Source: SAR324 cluster bacterium (GTDB taxonomy: Bacteria; SAR324; XYD2-FULL-50-16). From it: a stretch of DNA of 64,000 nucleotides. The stretch covers positions 194,078 through 258,077 of the forward strand of contig JANQGX010000058.1 of assembly GCA_028282885.1 (NCBI GenBank), written 5' to 3'. Below the pieces are notes generated by a model. It was not told where the DNA came from. It saw only the letters and a program-made list of their open reading frames with translations, and made no database searches. The position numbers and the translations under genes were made by a program. Numbering within the stretch: position 1 is the first letter of the stretch; each line of letters starts with the position of its first letter. This document shows, piece by piece, positions 9,351 to 17,587 of the stretch.

Positions 9351-11489
9351 CTATGCCGGAGAATTCTCCAACAGCTCTTCCACTTTGTCCTTCATGCTTT
9401 TGCCGTTGGAACGGGATTCTTTTTGGGTATCAGAGAAATAGCAAAGGGTTCCGCAGCGCATGCAGCGATCTGCTTCTGTTCTCATCAATTCCGGTGTTAC
9501 TGCCAGATCAACTTCATCAAAGGTTTTGATTCGTTCTGCAACCGGTAGTTCAGGTTGAGGAACCTTCGGCTTTCTTGCCACACCCTGAAGAGGAACTTCA
9601 CCCGATTCGGATACTCTTTGCGGCCCCTTAAAGGTTCCTACGGGATGATCCAGCGGTTTCCCGTTTAAATAGAGATGAATCGATCTTGCCGCTCGCCGAC
9701 CGGTTCCCACGGCGTCAATCAACAACGCGGGTCCGCTCCAGATATCTCCACCCGTGAAAACATGCGGGATACCGCTTTGCAGGGTCTCTTCATCGGCAAC
9801 AATGGTATTCCAGCGGGTCAGTTCCAGCCCCCTTTCCTTCAATTCATCCGTGTACCAATCCGTCAACGGTCTCTGGCCGATGGCTGCAATCACAACATCA
9901 ACATCCATGATTGTTTCAGAGTCCTTGATAGGTACCGGACGCCTTCTCCCGGATTCATCCGGCTCACCCAATTCCATCTTCAAAAACTCAATCTGCTTCA
10001 GAACACCGTTTTCATCACCGATCAATCGTGTGGGAGCGGCCAGCAGCTCATATTTGATCCCCTCGTGCTCGGATGCGATGATTTCCACCTCGTTTGCCGG
10101 CATCTCGTTCCGTGTTCTTCTGTAAAGCAATGTTACCTCTTTTGCTCCCTGGCGCAGGGCGCTACGACAGGCATCCATAGCGGTATTACCCCCGCCGACA
10201 ACAGCCACTGTTTTTCCTTGCAGGTCAACTTCAATACCCAGTTCACGCTTTTGTAAAAACTCCGTTCCTTTCCAAACCCCTTCCAGGTCTTCACCTTCAC
10301 ACCTGAGTGAAGTGTTGTCCCAGGCTCCCAGGGCTATCAGCACGGAATCGAAGTCATCTTCAAGACCTTCCAGGGTGATATCCTTGCCAAACTCCTTGTC
10401 AACCACCATCTCCACGCCCAGTTTTTCAATCTGGGCAATTTCGAAATTCAGCACCTTTTTAGGAAGACGATATTCTGGGATACCATAGCGCAGCATTCCC
10501 CCCATCTCGGGTTTGGAGTCGAAGATCGTCACATCATGGCCCAGACGTCTCAGGTAATAGGCTGCAGAGAGCCCGCAGGGACCTCCACCTATGATGGCAA
10601 CTTTCTTCCCAGTATCCGGTAACACTGCTTCTTTCAGGGGTTCATCCAGATTCATCTCCCAATCGGCAATAAACCGTTTGATGTAGTTGTGGTGAACAGG
10701 CTCGTCTTCGATCGCCACCCTGCGGCACCCTACTTCGCAGGGTGCCGGGCAGACACGACCGCAGATCAAGGGCAGGGGATTACGCTCTTTAATCAGTTCA
10801 ACGGCTTCCGCATACTTCCCTTCCTTGGCATACTGGATATAACCGGGGATATCGATCTGTGCGGGGCAAAGCTGCCTGCAAGGTGGCAGACATTCATTCT
10901 CGTTATTGAAATGCAACAAGCGCTGGGTGACGGTGTATATCTTAATCACACCGGTAGGACAGATTTTCTCGCAGGTTCCGCAACCAACACATTTGTCCGG
11001 GATTACCTCGGGAACGCCATCCTCATTCATTTTCAAAGCGTCAAAGGGGCAATTTCTGACACAGGTTCCCAGGCTCAGACAGCCGACACTGCAGACAAGA
11101 TCACCACCGTGCATGGCTGCCATTGCCCTGCAATCGAAGGCGCCCTCATAGTGGTATTTGGTGATGGCCCGATATCCTCCCTCACAATAATGCGAGGCCA
11201 GTTTGGGTTCAGAAAATCCGACAGCGCCGCCCATCACCCTGGCAACGGCTGCTGTAACAGAATCACCACCTGCAATACAGGCATTGACAGGTGCCTTGCC
11301 TTCCACAATAGCTTCCGCACAGGCTGAACATCCCGTATAACCGCACCCACCGCAATTTGCACCGGGCAGGGCGTCCTCGACTTCGGTTATGCGGGGATCA
11401 ATATCCACATGAAAAACCTTGGCGGCTACAGCCAAAACCACTGATGCGCTAAACCCAACACCCAACATAACGATTGAAGGTACTAACAT
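9351..11489 (-). CDS. rnfB: RnfB fused to a GltD/NfnB-type NAD(P)H flavoprotein
   Basis: A 712-residue fusion. Residues 1-185 are RnfB: membrane anchor at 3-25, Fe-S motif CGGCGYTGCSAC at 46-57, and two ferredoxin motifs (CVRNCPFDA; CVGCGTCEKICPTG). Then comes the module of glutamate synthase small subunit, NfnB and dihydropyrimidine dehydrogenase: an Fe-S domain (CLPPCRQLCPAQ, CGRVCPAPCEVGC), an FAD site (GGGPCGLSAAY) and a pyridine-nucleotide site (GGGNTAMDACRSA) followed by LLYRRTRNEMPA, whose arginines favour NADPH. A last cysteine motif, CMRCGTLC, lies near 676. Ordinary RnfB ends after its ferredoxin domain. GTAGGAGAAAGT precedes the ATG. Likely role: electron exchange between ferredoxin or NAD(P)H and the membrane RnfA/E cluster. 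Confidence 0.93.
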   Translation of the reverse strand: MLVPSIVMLGVGFSASVVLAVAAKVFHVDIDPRITEVEDALPGANCGGCGYTGCSACAEAIVEGKAPVNACIAGGDSVTAAVARVMGGAVGFSEPKLASHYCEGGYRAITKYHYEGAFDCRAMAAMHGGDLVCSVGCLSLGTCVRNCPFDALKMNEDGVPEVIPDKCVGCGTCEKICPTGVIKIYTVTQRLLHFNNENECLPPCRQLCPAQIDIPGYIQYAKEGKYAEAVELIKERNPLPLICGRVCPAPCEVGCRRVAIEDEPVHHNYIKRFIADWEMNLDEPLKEAVLPDTGKKVAIIGGGPCGLSAAYYLRRLGHDVTIFDSKPEMGGMLRYGIPEYRLPKKVLNFEIAQIEKLGVEMVVDKEFGKDITLEGLEDDFDSVLIALGAWDNTSLRCEGEDLEGVWKGTEFLQKRELGIEVDLQGKTVAVVGGGNTAMDACRSALRQGAKEVTLLYRRTRNEMPANEVEIIASEHEGIKYELLAAPTRLIGDENGVLKQIEFLKMELGEPDESGRRRPVPIKDSETIMDVDVVIAAIGQRPLTDWYTDELKERGLELTRWNTIVADEETLQSGIPHVFTGGDIWSGPALLIDAVGTGRRAARSIHLYLNGKPLDHPVGTFKGPQRVSESGEVPLQGVARKPKVPQPELPVAERIKTFDEVDLAVTPELMRTEADRCMRCGTLCYFSDTQKESRSNGKSMKDKVEELLENSPA

Positions 11490-11529
11490 ACTTTCTCCTA
11501 CAATTTCTACTTCTTAGCAGCGAAATGTT

Positions 11530-12105
11530 TCAGACCATTCCCTTAAATGCAAAAAACGACAAGGCCATCAGACCGGCGGTCACCAGGCCTATCCCGGTCC
11601 CTTCCAGGGCTTTAGGGATGCGTGTGATCTCAAAACGTTCCCGAATTCCGGCAAAGAGCACCAGGGCCAGACCGAACCCGACCGCTGATGCGACGGAAAA
11701 CACAATGGTTTCCAGAAGACTGTAATCTTCCTGGATGTTGATAATTGCAGTTCCCAGAACCGCACAGTTGGTTGTAATTAATGGAAGAAAAATCCCCAGG
11801 GATTTATAAAGCACAGGAATACTCTTTCGTAAAAAGAGCTCCACGAATTGCACAAGGGTGGCGATCACCAAAATAAAGGCCAGGGTGCGGATATAGCTGA
11901 TATTATAGGGCACTAAAACATATCGGCTCACAACCCAGGTGATGACGCCAGCCAGTGTCAGTACAAACACCACGGCTGCTGACATGCCGACCGCCGTATC
12001 CATTTTCTTGGAAACCCCCAGAAAGGGGCAACATCCAAGGAACTTTGCCAGCAGGATATTATTAATAAATATAGCGGCGATAATCAGTTCAAAATAGTGG
12101 TCCAT
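11530..12105 (-). CDS. rnfA: RnfA, membrane subunit of the Rnf complex
   Basis: A 191-residue membrane protein with six hydrophobic segments, full length for RnfA. It keeps both cysteine regions that hold the RnfA/RnfE intramembrane [2Fe-2S] cluster: LGCCPFLG near residue 25 and TTNCAVLG near 113. It starts 17 bases after rnfE and ends 40 bases before the rnfB fusion. Known role of the family: carries electrons through the membrane between cytoplasmic RnfB and periplasmic RnfG, coupled to Na+ or H+ movement. Confidence 0.95.
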   Translation of the reverse strand: MDHYFELIIAAIFINNILLAKFLGCCPFLGVSKKMDTAVGMSAAVVFVLTLAGVITWVVSRYVLVPYNISYIRTLAFILVIATLVQFVELFLRKSIPVLYKSLGIFLPLITTNCAVLGTAIINIQEDYSLLETIVFSVASAVGFGLALVLFAGIRERFEITRIPKALEGTGIGLVTAGLMALSFFAFKGMV

Positions 12106-12122
12106 CCTCTCGCGCTCCTTTA

Positions 12123-12722
12123 TCAGTCAATTATTCGACCCAGAATATTCATGCCAGCCAGCATCAACCCCAGCACTACAAATGCTCCGGGGGCCTGCTG
12201 CAGAAAGTCAAACGGCTCGGCGATAAAAACCGTATCGCCAAAAAGCAGATCCAGTTTACCGGCTCCGAATACCTCCCGGACAATACCGATAACTGTCAGT
12301 GAAAGGGTAAATCCCAATCCCATACCCAAGCCATCCGCAAGTGACTTGACAACACCATTCTTCCGGGCAAATGCCTCCGCCCGCCCCAGAATAATACAAT
12401 TCACCACAATTAGCGGAATAAAGAGGCCAAGACTTTCGGAAAGCTGAAAAAAGTACGCCTTAGTGATCATTTCCACGCAAACCACAAAAGTGGCAATCAC
12501 TACTATGTAACAGGCCACCCTCACCTCATCCGGAATAACTTTTCTCAGGGCCGAGATCAGGACATTGGAACAGACCAGGACAAATGTCGCGGAAAGTCCC
12601 ATTCCCAGGCCGTTTTCCATGGTTGTGGTTACGGCCAGGACCGGACACAGTCCAAGGACCAGCCTGAATGGCGGAATCTCTTTCCAGAGACCTTTGGTAA
12701 ATTCACTAACAATTGTACTCAT
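12123..12722 (-). CDS. rnfE: RnfE, membrane subunit of the Rnf complex
   Basis: A 199-residue, six-segment membrane protein, paralogue and partner of RnfA. It keeps the cluster cysteines in LGLCPVLAVT and VVNCIILGRAEAFA. Length is normal. It lies 13 bases after rnfG and 17 before rnfA. With RnfA it forms the intramembrane Fe-S conduit, so the electron path through the membrane looks intact in this complex. Confidence 0.95.
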   Translation of the reverse strand: MSTIVSEFTKGLWKEIPPFRLVLGLCPVLAVTTTMENGLGMGLSATFVLVCSNVLISALRKVIPDEVRVACYIVVIATFVVCVEMITKAYFFQLSESLGLFIPLIVVNCIILGRAEAFARKNGVVKSLADGLGMGLGFTLSLTVIGIVREVFGAGKLDLLFGDTVFIAEPFDFLQQAPGAFVVLGLMLAGMNILGRIID

Positions 12723-12735
12723 GGTGCATCCCTGT

Positions 12736-13356
12736 TTATTTACTGGTTGCCTGTTTTATTTTGTCCTGATGGGTCCGGAAAAAAACCTTTGCCTGTTCCA
12801 CGGCAGTAGCCACTGCCCTGCAGGAGATCGTCGCTCCTGCCAAGGCATCGATATCACCGCCATCTTTTTTTACTTTGATAACGGCATCGTCACTCAGACT
12901 GTTAAACTGCTCCGTAAAAATCGACTCTGTCACACGCGTTCCAACCCCCGGCGTTTCTGACATTGTGGTGATGCCTATTCCGACAAGTTTTCCGGTTTCT
13001 AGCTGATAACCCGACATAACCCCCAGATCCCCTCCGAATCCCTGGCCAAATTTCTCCAGGGTGACCGTGTGTGGTTTTCCATCTTTTTTAATGACAAACA
13101 ACAGGGTCGGTTCCTTCTCCCCGAGATCGACAGTTATTCGCTCTGCCAAAAGGGACTGTTCCACTGCGGCCCTTTGATCAGGTGCCAGCGGTCCCACGAC
13201 AGTTTCGAATATCGTTGAAACTGCAGGGAGTTTTTTGAAACGGAGCACATTGCTTTCTGCCTGCTCGTAGGTCATCTCGTTAAGAGCTCCCAGAGCAAAT
13301 CCGCTGATGAGAGTAATAAGGGACAAAACAATTATCATTCTTAGATAAGAAGCCAT
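12736..13356 (-). CDS. rnfG: RnfG, periplasmic covalent-FMN subunit
   Basis: A 206-residue subunit with an N-terminal anchor (residues 5-25) and a periplasmic FMN-binding domain. The covalent-FMN motif is present as AGATISCRAV (canonical (S/T)GAT, here with Ala first), the threonine being the attachment site. The SETPGVGTRV motif is also present. It starts one base after the rnfCD stop codon, so translation is probably coupled. In this operon it is the natural contact between the membrane Fe-S cluster and the encoded periplasmic cytochromes. Confidence 0.94.
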   Translation of the reverse strand: MASYLRMIIVLSLITLISGFALGALNEMTYEQAESNVLRFKKLPAVSTIFETVVGPLAPDQRAAVEQSLLAERITVDLGEKEPTLLFVIKKDGKPHTVTLEKFGQGFGGDLGVMSGYQLETGKLVGIGITTMSETPGVGTRVTESIFTEQFNSLSDDAVIKVKKDGGDIDALAGATISCRAVATAVEQAKVFFRTHQDKIKQATSK

Positions 13357-13357
13357 C

Positions 13358-15652
13358 TTATATCGCCACCTGTTTTACTTTTGGTTTAATACGATCGAGC
13401 AGGGGTGAAAGAACGTTTACGAGCAGAATCGCAAAAGGTACCGCATCCGGCCATATTCCATATGCCCGGATCAGCATGATCAGGACTCCTATGGTAAAAC
13501 CATAGATCAACTGGGGAATTCTGTTGGCGGGAGAGCTGGTAGCATCCGTTGCCAGGAAAAACGCAGCCAAAATGATATGGCCCGAAAAGATCTGGTCCAC
13601 GATGCCGCCATTCAGATCGCTTTGGAAAAGAAGAGTCGATACAACAACTCCAACCAGCAAACTGAGGGTGATTTCAATTCTGATATAGCCCACAATCCAT
13701 AGCCCGATGCCTCCCAGAATGGTTGCAATCATAACCGCTGTGCCAAATCCTGCCAAACTGGCGGATCCAATGGGATAAACGTAATGCGGCCAGGACAGGT
13801 AAACAACCAGCCACCCTACTAGAGCCGGATGCATGGGATAACCGCCGATGCCACCGAAAATCTGTTTAGCCAGGAAAATCGCCACCACAACAGCGATAAA
13901 CATTACCCAGAGAGGAGCCGATGGCGGCATCATCAACGCTACCAACAACCCCATTAGCGCCCCGTGTCCGTTTGTAGCATGATAGGGTTGTCTCATGGCA
14001 ACCTGGCAGACATATTCGGTTAACACTCCCAGACCCATGCCAAAAAGACACATCCCAAAAACGGCGGAAAACCAGAGAAATCCGGAGTCCAGTCCCATTT
14101 CGATTACTAAGGTCTTCAAGACACTGCTCATGGGTCCGATCGCTCCATCCATTTTGACCGCGCTGTCGCTAAAGAATTGCGAAGAAGCACTCACCAGAAG
14201 GGTCGGGATCAACGCCAGAATGAAGGCGAAATTCATTTTGGTGATGCTGGTGGCGGACCGCCAGTGGGGGGCAAAACCGACCGTAAATCGGGGCAGTCCC
14301 GAGAAAATGGAAAGAGCCGGGTTGTTTTCGGGAGTGGTTAATACTTTTCTTCCCTTTATTGTTGCCGACCGCTCTTCTCGGTCTTCTTCTTCACCTTCAG
14401 CTTTTTTAAGCTCTTCCTTCGCCAGATCGACGAGTTGCAGCAAGGGACGTCTGGCTGTACAAACTGCGGCGCACAACCCGCAATCGATACATTGATCGAT
14501 ATCGAAATCTTTGGTTCTTTCAAACAGACTGAATTCGCTGTACCTGCCAATCAGTTGTATCTGCAGGTTTACAGGGCAAGCATCGATACATCTTCCACAA
14601 TTGATACAGGGCTCGGTAGACCATTCAACAATATCATTTTCCTTAATCAGCATCAGGGCATTGATTCCCGAATCAACGGTCCCATCCAGGGAATACTGCG
14701 CATGCCCAAGCATGGGCCCACCTGCCACCACCTTGTCTTTCTCACCGGGGACCAGTCCCATGTGGCTGAAAATCTCTGAAAACTGGGTTCCGATCCAGGC
14801 ACGATAATTACCCAATGTCTCGCCATCAGGCCCGATAACCGTGAATACCTTTTTATGTTGCACCTGTCCGAGACAAACAGCATCATAAGCTGCCAGAGCT
14901 GCTTCAACACTGATGATTACCGTATTTAAACCCAACTGGGGGTGATTTTTCAGAATCGTATCCAAGGCGTTGGGATAGTCGGGGGAAATCGGGAGATACT
15001 CGGCATTTTTATTCAACTTAGCGGAATACTCATCGGTATCTGATTGAGGCACAATGATGTAAACTTTTCCCAATCCGACAATCCTGGCCAGGAGTTTGGC
15101 CGCAGCAGCCACATCCTCCGTTCGTTCTCTAAACTGTTGTTGATAAGCCGAAACCCCGGGTTCACGGTCGCAGGCGAGAATAGCAAGTGAACTGATCGGA
15201 GAATCCGAATCGGGAAACAGGGCATCCAGCAGTGGATAGGGAGCAATTTTGTCGGTTTGAACACCGGTCTCCTCGACTCTGTTTTTCAAAACCTCAACAG
15301 ATTCTTTTTCCGGATTAAGAGCGGCAAAGGGATCGGGTGACTGCCCTTCATCGGGAGCCAACGTTACCGACGGTATCATCTTGTTTCCCCTGGCGTCGGG
15401 GATATTGATGATTTTGCTGACCTTACCCGTGACTGGACTGGGGTATCTTTTGACTGAGTCGATCTCCCAGATGGGTTGTCCGTATGTCACTTCGTCATCC
15501 GTATCCACCAGTGCGGCACAGACGGTTCCTTCAGCGCAGTTCAGCGGATAACTGAGGGTTGGCGGACGATCCAGGTCCTTGATAGGAAACTCTCTCGAAT
15601 TTAAAGAGTAAGAAGATTTTCTCAGGTTAAAAAGCTGATCAAGTAACTTCAT
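13358..15652 (-). CDS. rnfCD: RnfC-RnfD fusion lacking the usual NADH/FMN and covalent-FMN segments
   Basis: A 764-residue fusion. Residues 1-410 match RnfC: lipoyl-like SPVTGKV hammerhead, VAGGPMLGHAQYSL, and two [4Fe-4S] motifs at Cys349/352/355/359 and Cys388/391/394/398. A charged linker (about 415-435) leads to RnfD (440-764), with about nine membrane segments and the motifs KQIFGGIGGYP, HPALVG and AFFLATDATSSP. Two key elements are missing. RnfC residues 120-160 lack the GLGGATFPTHVK-like glycine-rich NADH/FMN region and the NGAECEP motif. RnfD jumps from SWP (620-622) to ILGGIG (644-649), omitting the stretch that normally holds SGATPLA and GSIGETS. First gene of the operon; weak ribosome site (GGTAATCT). 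Confidence 0.93.
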   Translation of the reverse strand: MKLLDQLFNLRKSSYSLNSREFPIKDLDRPPTLSYPLNCAEGTVCAALVDTDDEVTYGQPIWEIDSVKRYPSPVTGKVSKIINIPDARGNKMIPSVTLAPDEGQSPDPFAALNPEKESVEVLKNRVEETGVQTDKIAPYPLLDALFPDSDSPISSLAILACDREPGVSAYQQQFRERTEDVAAAAKLLARIVGLGKVYIIVPQSDTDEYSAKLNKNAEYLPISPDYPNALDTILKNHPQLGLNTVIISVEAALAAYDAVCLGQVQHKKVFTVIGPDGETLGNYRAWIGTQFSEIFSHMGLVPGEKDKVVAGGPMLGHAQYSLDGTVDSGINALMLIKENDIVEWSTEPCINCGRCIDACPVNLQIQLIGRYSEFSLFERTKDFDIDQCIDCGLCAAVCTARRPLLQLVDLAKEELKKAEGEEEDREERSATIKGRKVLTTPENNPALSIFSGLPRFTVGFAPHWRSATSITKMNFAFILALIPTLLVSASSQFFSDSAVKMDGAIGPMSSVLKTLVIEMGLDSGFLWFSAVFGMCLFGMGLGVLTEYVCQVAMRQPYHATNGHGALMGLLVALMMPPSAPLWVMFIAVVVAIFLAKQIFGGIGGYPMHPALVGWLVVYLSWPHYVYPIGSASLAGFGTAVMIATILGGIGLWIVGYIRIEITLSLLVGVVVSTLLFQSDLNGGIVDQIFSGHIILAAFFLATDATSSPANRIPQLIYGFTIGVLIMLIRAYGIWPDAVPFAILLVNVLSPLLDRIKPKVKQVAI

Positions 15653-15914
15653 AGATTACCATGGAAATCAGTCGATTATCACACTCAACAACTCTGAATG
15701 GACAGACAGAGTTTTTTCAATATGTCTCTGGTTGCTTATTTTAACATTCATATGCTTTTTACTAAAATTAGACATGTTTGCCAATTTGCTCTCCTGGTTT
15801 CATTGATCAAAAGCAGGATTATTGATAAACTTAAGCGATGTTTAAGAAATCCTACAGCCCGACTATTGTAAAACATATAATAGATGTGTCATCTTAAAAA
15901 GACCCTGCAAAATA
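15653..15914 (-). promoter_or_regulatory. Upstream region of the rnf/cytochrome operon
   Basis: About 260 AT-rich bases upstream of rnfCD. The operon promoter should lie here on the minus strand, but I found no clean -35/-10 pair, no GG-N10-GC sigma-54 site and no well-formed FNR-type box. Confidence 0.4.
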
Positions 15915-16097
15915 CTATCGGGCAGAATAAGACAATGTTGATCGGATAGCCTGAATAAATTCAGACATATCCGCCGGTTTTGAAGCTTGGTCATTCCCGG
16001 TTTTGATCCGGCGGTGTCTCGAAGCGTCCGTAGTTATAAAACAAACCGATTGATCCGGGCACCAGTTCAGTTCTTTTTCAGCAAATCTCCTCATCAC
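15915..16097 (-). pseudogene. Possible response-regulator receiver-domain remnant
   Basis: A 60-codon minus-strand frame reads SVCFITTDASRHRRIKTG, then ASKPADMSEFIQAIRSTL. This resembles the beta4-alpha4-beta5-alpha5 end of a CheY-like receiver, with the KP pair after the conserved lysine, but a few residues before the lysine seem deleted. The Asp phosphorylation site and the first half are missing. It overlaps the region before rseC. Likely a decayed fragment; it could be coincidence. Confidence 0.35.
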
Positions 16098-16103
16098 TTA
16101 CAA

Positions 16104-16571
16104 TTGGCCAGAATAGGAACAATACTACAAAACGAAGGGAAATACGCCAGATTGACAACATCACGCAGAGGCATCTGTGAAGGGTGTTCGGAAAAATCTA
16201 CGTGCGCATTCGACAATGCCCTGGGCAAGGCCAAACCGGAAATGATTACCGTATTGAATCCAATTGATGCCGAGCCGGGTGACAGTGTGGAGTTTGATTT
16301 AACCGGTCACAATGAGCTGAAAATCTCCATGGTGGTCTGGGTCATCCCGTTAATCGGATTGATTGTCGGTGCATTTTCCGGATCAGCCATTTCAAGAATC
16401 TTTGCCCTGCCGACTGACCCGGTTACCCTTGGTGGGCTGGTACTGGGTTTTCTCATCGCCTTTGTAATCGTCATGATTTACGAGCGCTACATAGCTACCG
16501 AAAAGGAAGTACTCCCCAGTATTATCAAAAAGGTCAATCCGACGGACTGCAGAGTAACAGATCAGAAGTGA
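16104..16571 (+). CDS. rseC: RseC/MucC-family membrane protein (Rnf-associated)
   Basis: Homologous to SoxR-reducing/RseC proteins, which are often encoded with rnf/rsx genes. It shows the N-terminal ARIGTILQNEGKYARL strand pair, a cysteine group ICEGCSEKSTC, LNPIDAEPGDSVEFDL, and two membrane segments (about residues 70-92 and 105-127 from this start). The start is uncertain: homology points to the TTG at 16104, but no clear ribosome site precedes it, and the frame stays open back to a TTG at 15987. It is divergent from the rnf operon and its stop abuts that of the cyclic-nucleotide-binding gene. Confidence 0.8.
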   Translation: MARIGTILQNEGKYARLTTSRRGICEGCSEKSTCAFDNALGKAKPEMITVLNPIDAEPGDSVEFDLTGHNELKISMVVWVIPLIGLIVGAFSGSAISRIFALPTDPVTLGGLVLGFLIAFVIVMIYERYIATEKEVLPSIIKKVNPTDCRVTDQK

Positions 16572-17075
16572 TTACCACCCGCTCATCAGATCTTCGCCCA
16601 ATCCCTTGGCTACATGATCCTGAAACTGATGAAAACGAAAACCGACGACCGTTATCAGATATTGGAGGAACTTGTATCCAATCTCCGGATGTTTGCTGAA
16701 AATATCCAGAAGGGCATCCTTTTTAATTCTGATTATTTTACATAAATCGGTAGCGCAATAGGCAGACAGTCTCATTTTGTGCGGTGGGATAAAGCAGGAC
16801 CAACCCAGCACTTTTGCTTCCGGTTTCTGCTCTTCAACATCTACCTTTGATATAGTTTGGTGCCCGCTTGAAGGTCTCATATCGGGCATTTCAAATCTCA
16901 GGTCTACCTGTCCCTGAATGACGATCCACAAATGTTTCGATTCATCCCCTTCGCGGAACAGCTTGTCTCCCAGGTCGTATTCACATATCTCACAATGGTC
17001 CTTAATCATCGCCACCTGTTCATCAGTGAGTTCTCGAAACGCTTCAATCGATTTTACCAGCTCCAGACTTACCAT
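16572..17075 (-). CDS. Cyclic-nucleotide-binding domain protein without DNA-binding domain
   Basis: A 167-residue single cNMP-binding/CRP-like beta-roll protein. Family features are LTDEQVAMIKDHCE, GDKLFREGDESKHLWIVIQG and the late ALLDIFSKHPEIGYKFL helix. The PBC loop that would bind phosphate is poorly conserved (VLGWSCFIPPHKMRLSAYC). There is no helix-turn-helix, so it is not a CRP-type transcription factor by itself. AAGGAGA lies before the ATG. Such stand-alone domains usually act as sensors by protein contact; the partner is unknown. Confidence 0.85.
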   Translation of the reverse strand: MVSLELVKSIEAFRELTDEQVAMIKDHCEICEYDLGDKLFREGDESKHLWIVIQGQVDLRFEMPDMRPSSGHQTISKVDVEEQKPEAKVLGWSCFIPPHKMRLSAYCATDLCKIIRIKKDALLDIFSKHPEIGYKFLQYLITVVGFRFHQFQDHVAKGLGEDLMSGW

Positions 17076-17587
17076 ATTGTCTCCTTGTTAAAGGTGCCCA
17101 TTTTATCGAGATTTGAAGTCATGATCCGACAACGGTGAAGTGCTTCTCGAATCGTTAATCCGAAAGCCTTTAATCAATAACAAAACACACTACACTGATT
17201 AACAATAACACGACTTTCAATTGAAGAACTCGTCTTTTTAAAACTCACTGCCATTATATTGACAAGTGATGCAATTTTCAAGATTTTTAGTAATTTGAGT
17301 GTCTTCCATGAAAGCCAATCGATTAAACGCTTTCCCGGCCTAGAATGGACATCTGCAGCAAAATCGGACAGGTTTATATCCGGGAATAAAAGAGCCGTAC
17401 CATAACACAGGTGAAAGACCAAGAGCTCTCCTATCGTTTGAAGGAGCGTCAGGTTCATTTACCAATCTAAACACGGGTTCATGAAACAATTGCTGACCCT
17501 TCAAACAATGAGATTGCAATTTCACCGAGTTCCTGGCAATAAGTAACCTGACACCTAAAGCAATGAACACTTACAAAGGCCAAAGTC
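17076..17587. promoter_or_regulatory. Divergent intergenic region
   Basis: About 510 bases between the cNMP-domain gene and the molybdopterin oxidoreductase gene. No gene is supported. A TTGACA at 17259-17264 exists, but the sequence at -10 spacing is poor. Promoters for both flanking genes should be here. Confidence 0.3.

Noticed and set aside
10689..11327. Plus-strand frame opposite the rnfB fusion
   Set aside because: Antisense shadow of a clearly coding sequence; no start signal or homology.
9351..11489. RnfB-GltD fusion as a sequencing or assembly error
   Set aside because: The junction is in frame, both parts are intact and the C-terminal module keeps all motifs; a frameshift error would not give a clean linker. 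It still deserves read-level confirmation.
15790..15850. FNR-like half-sites (TTGAT) upstream of the rnf operon
   Set aside because: The halves are not spaced as TTGAT-N4-ATCAA; no full box.
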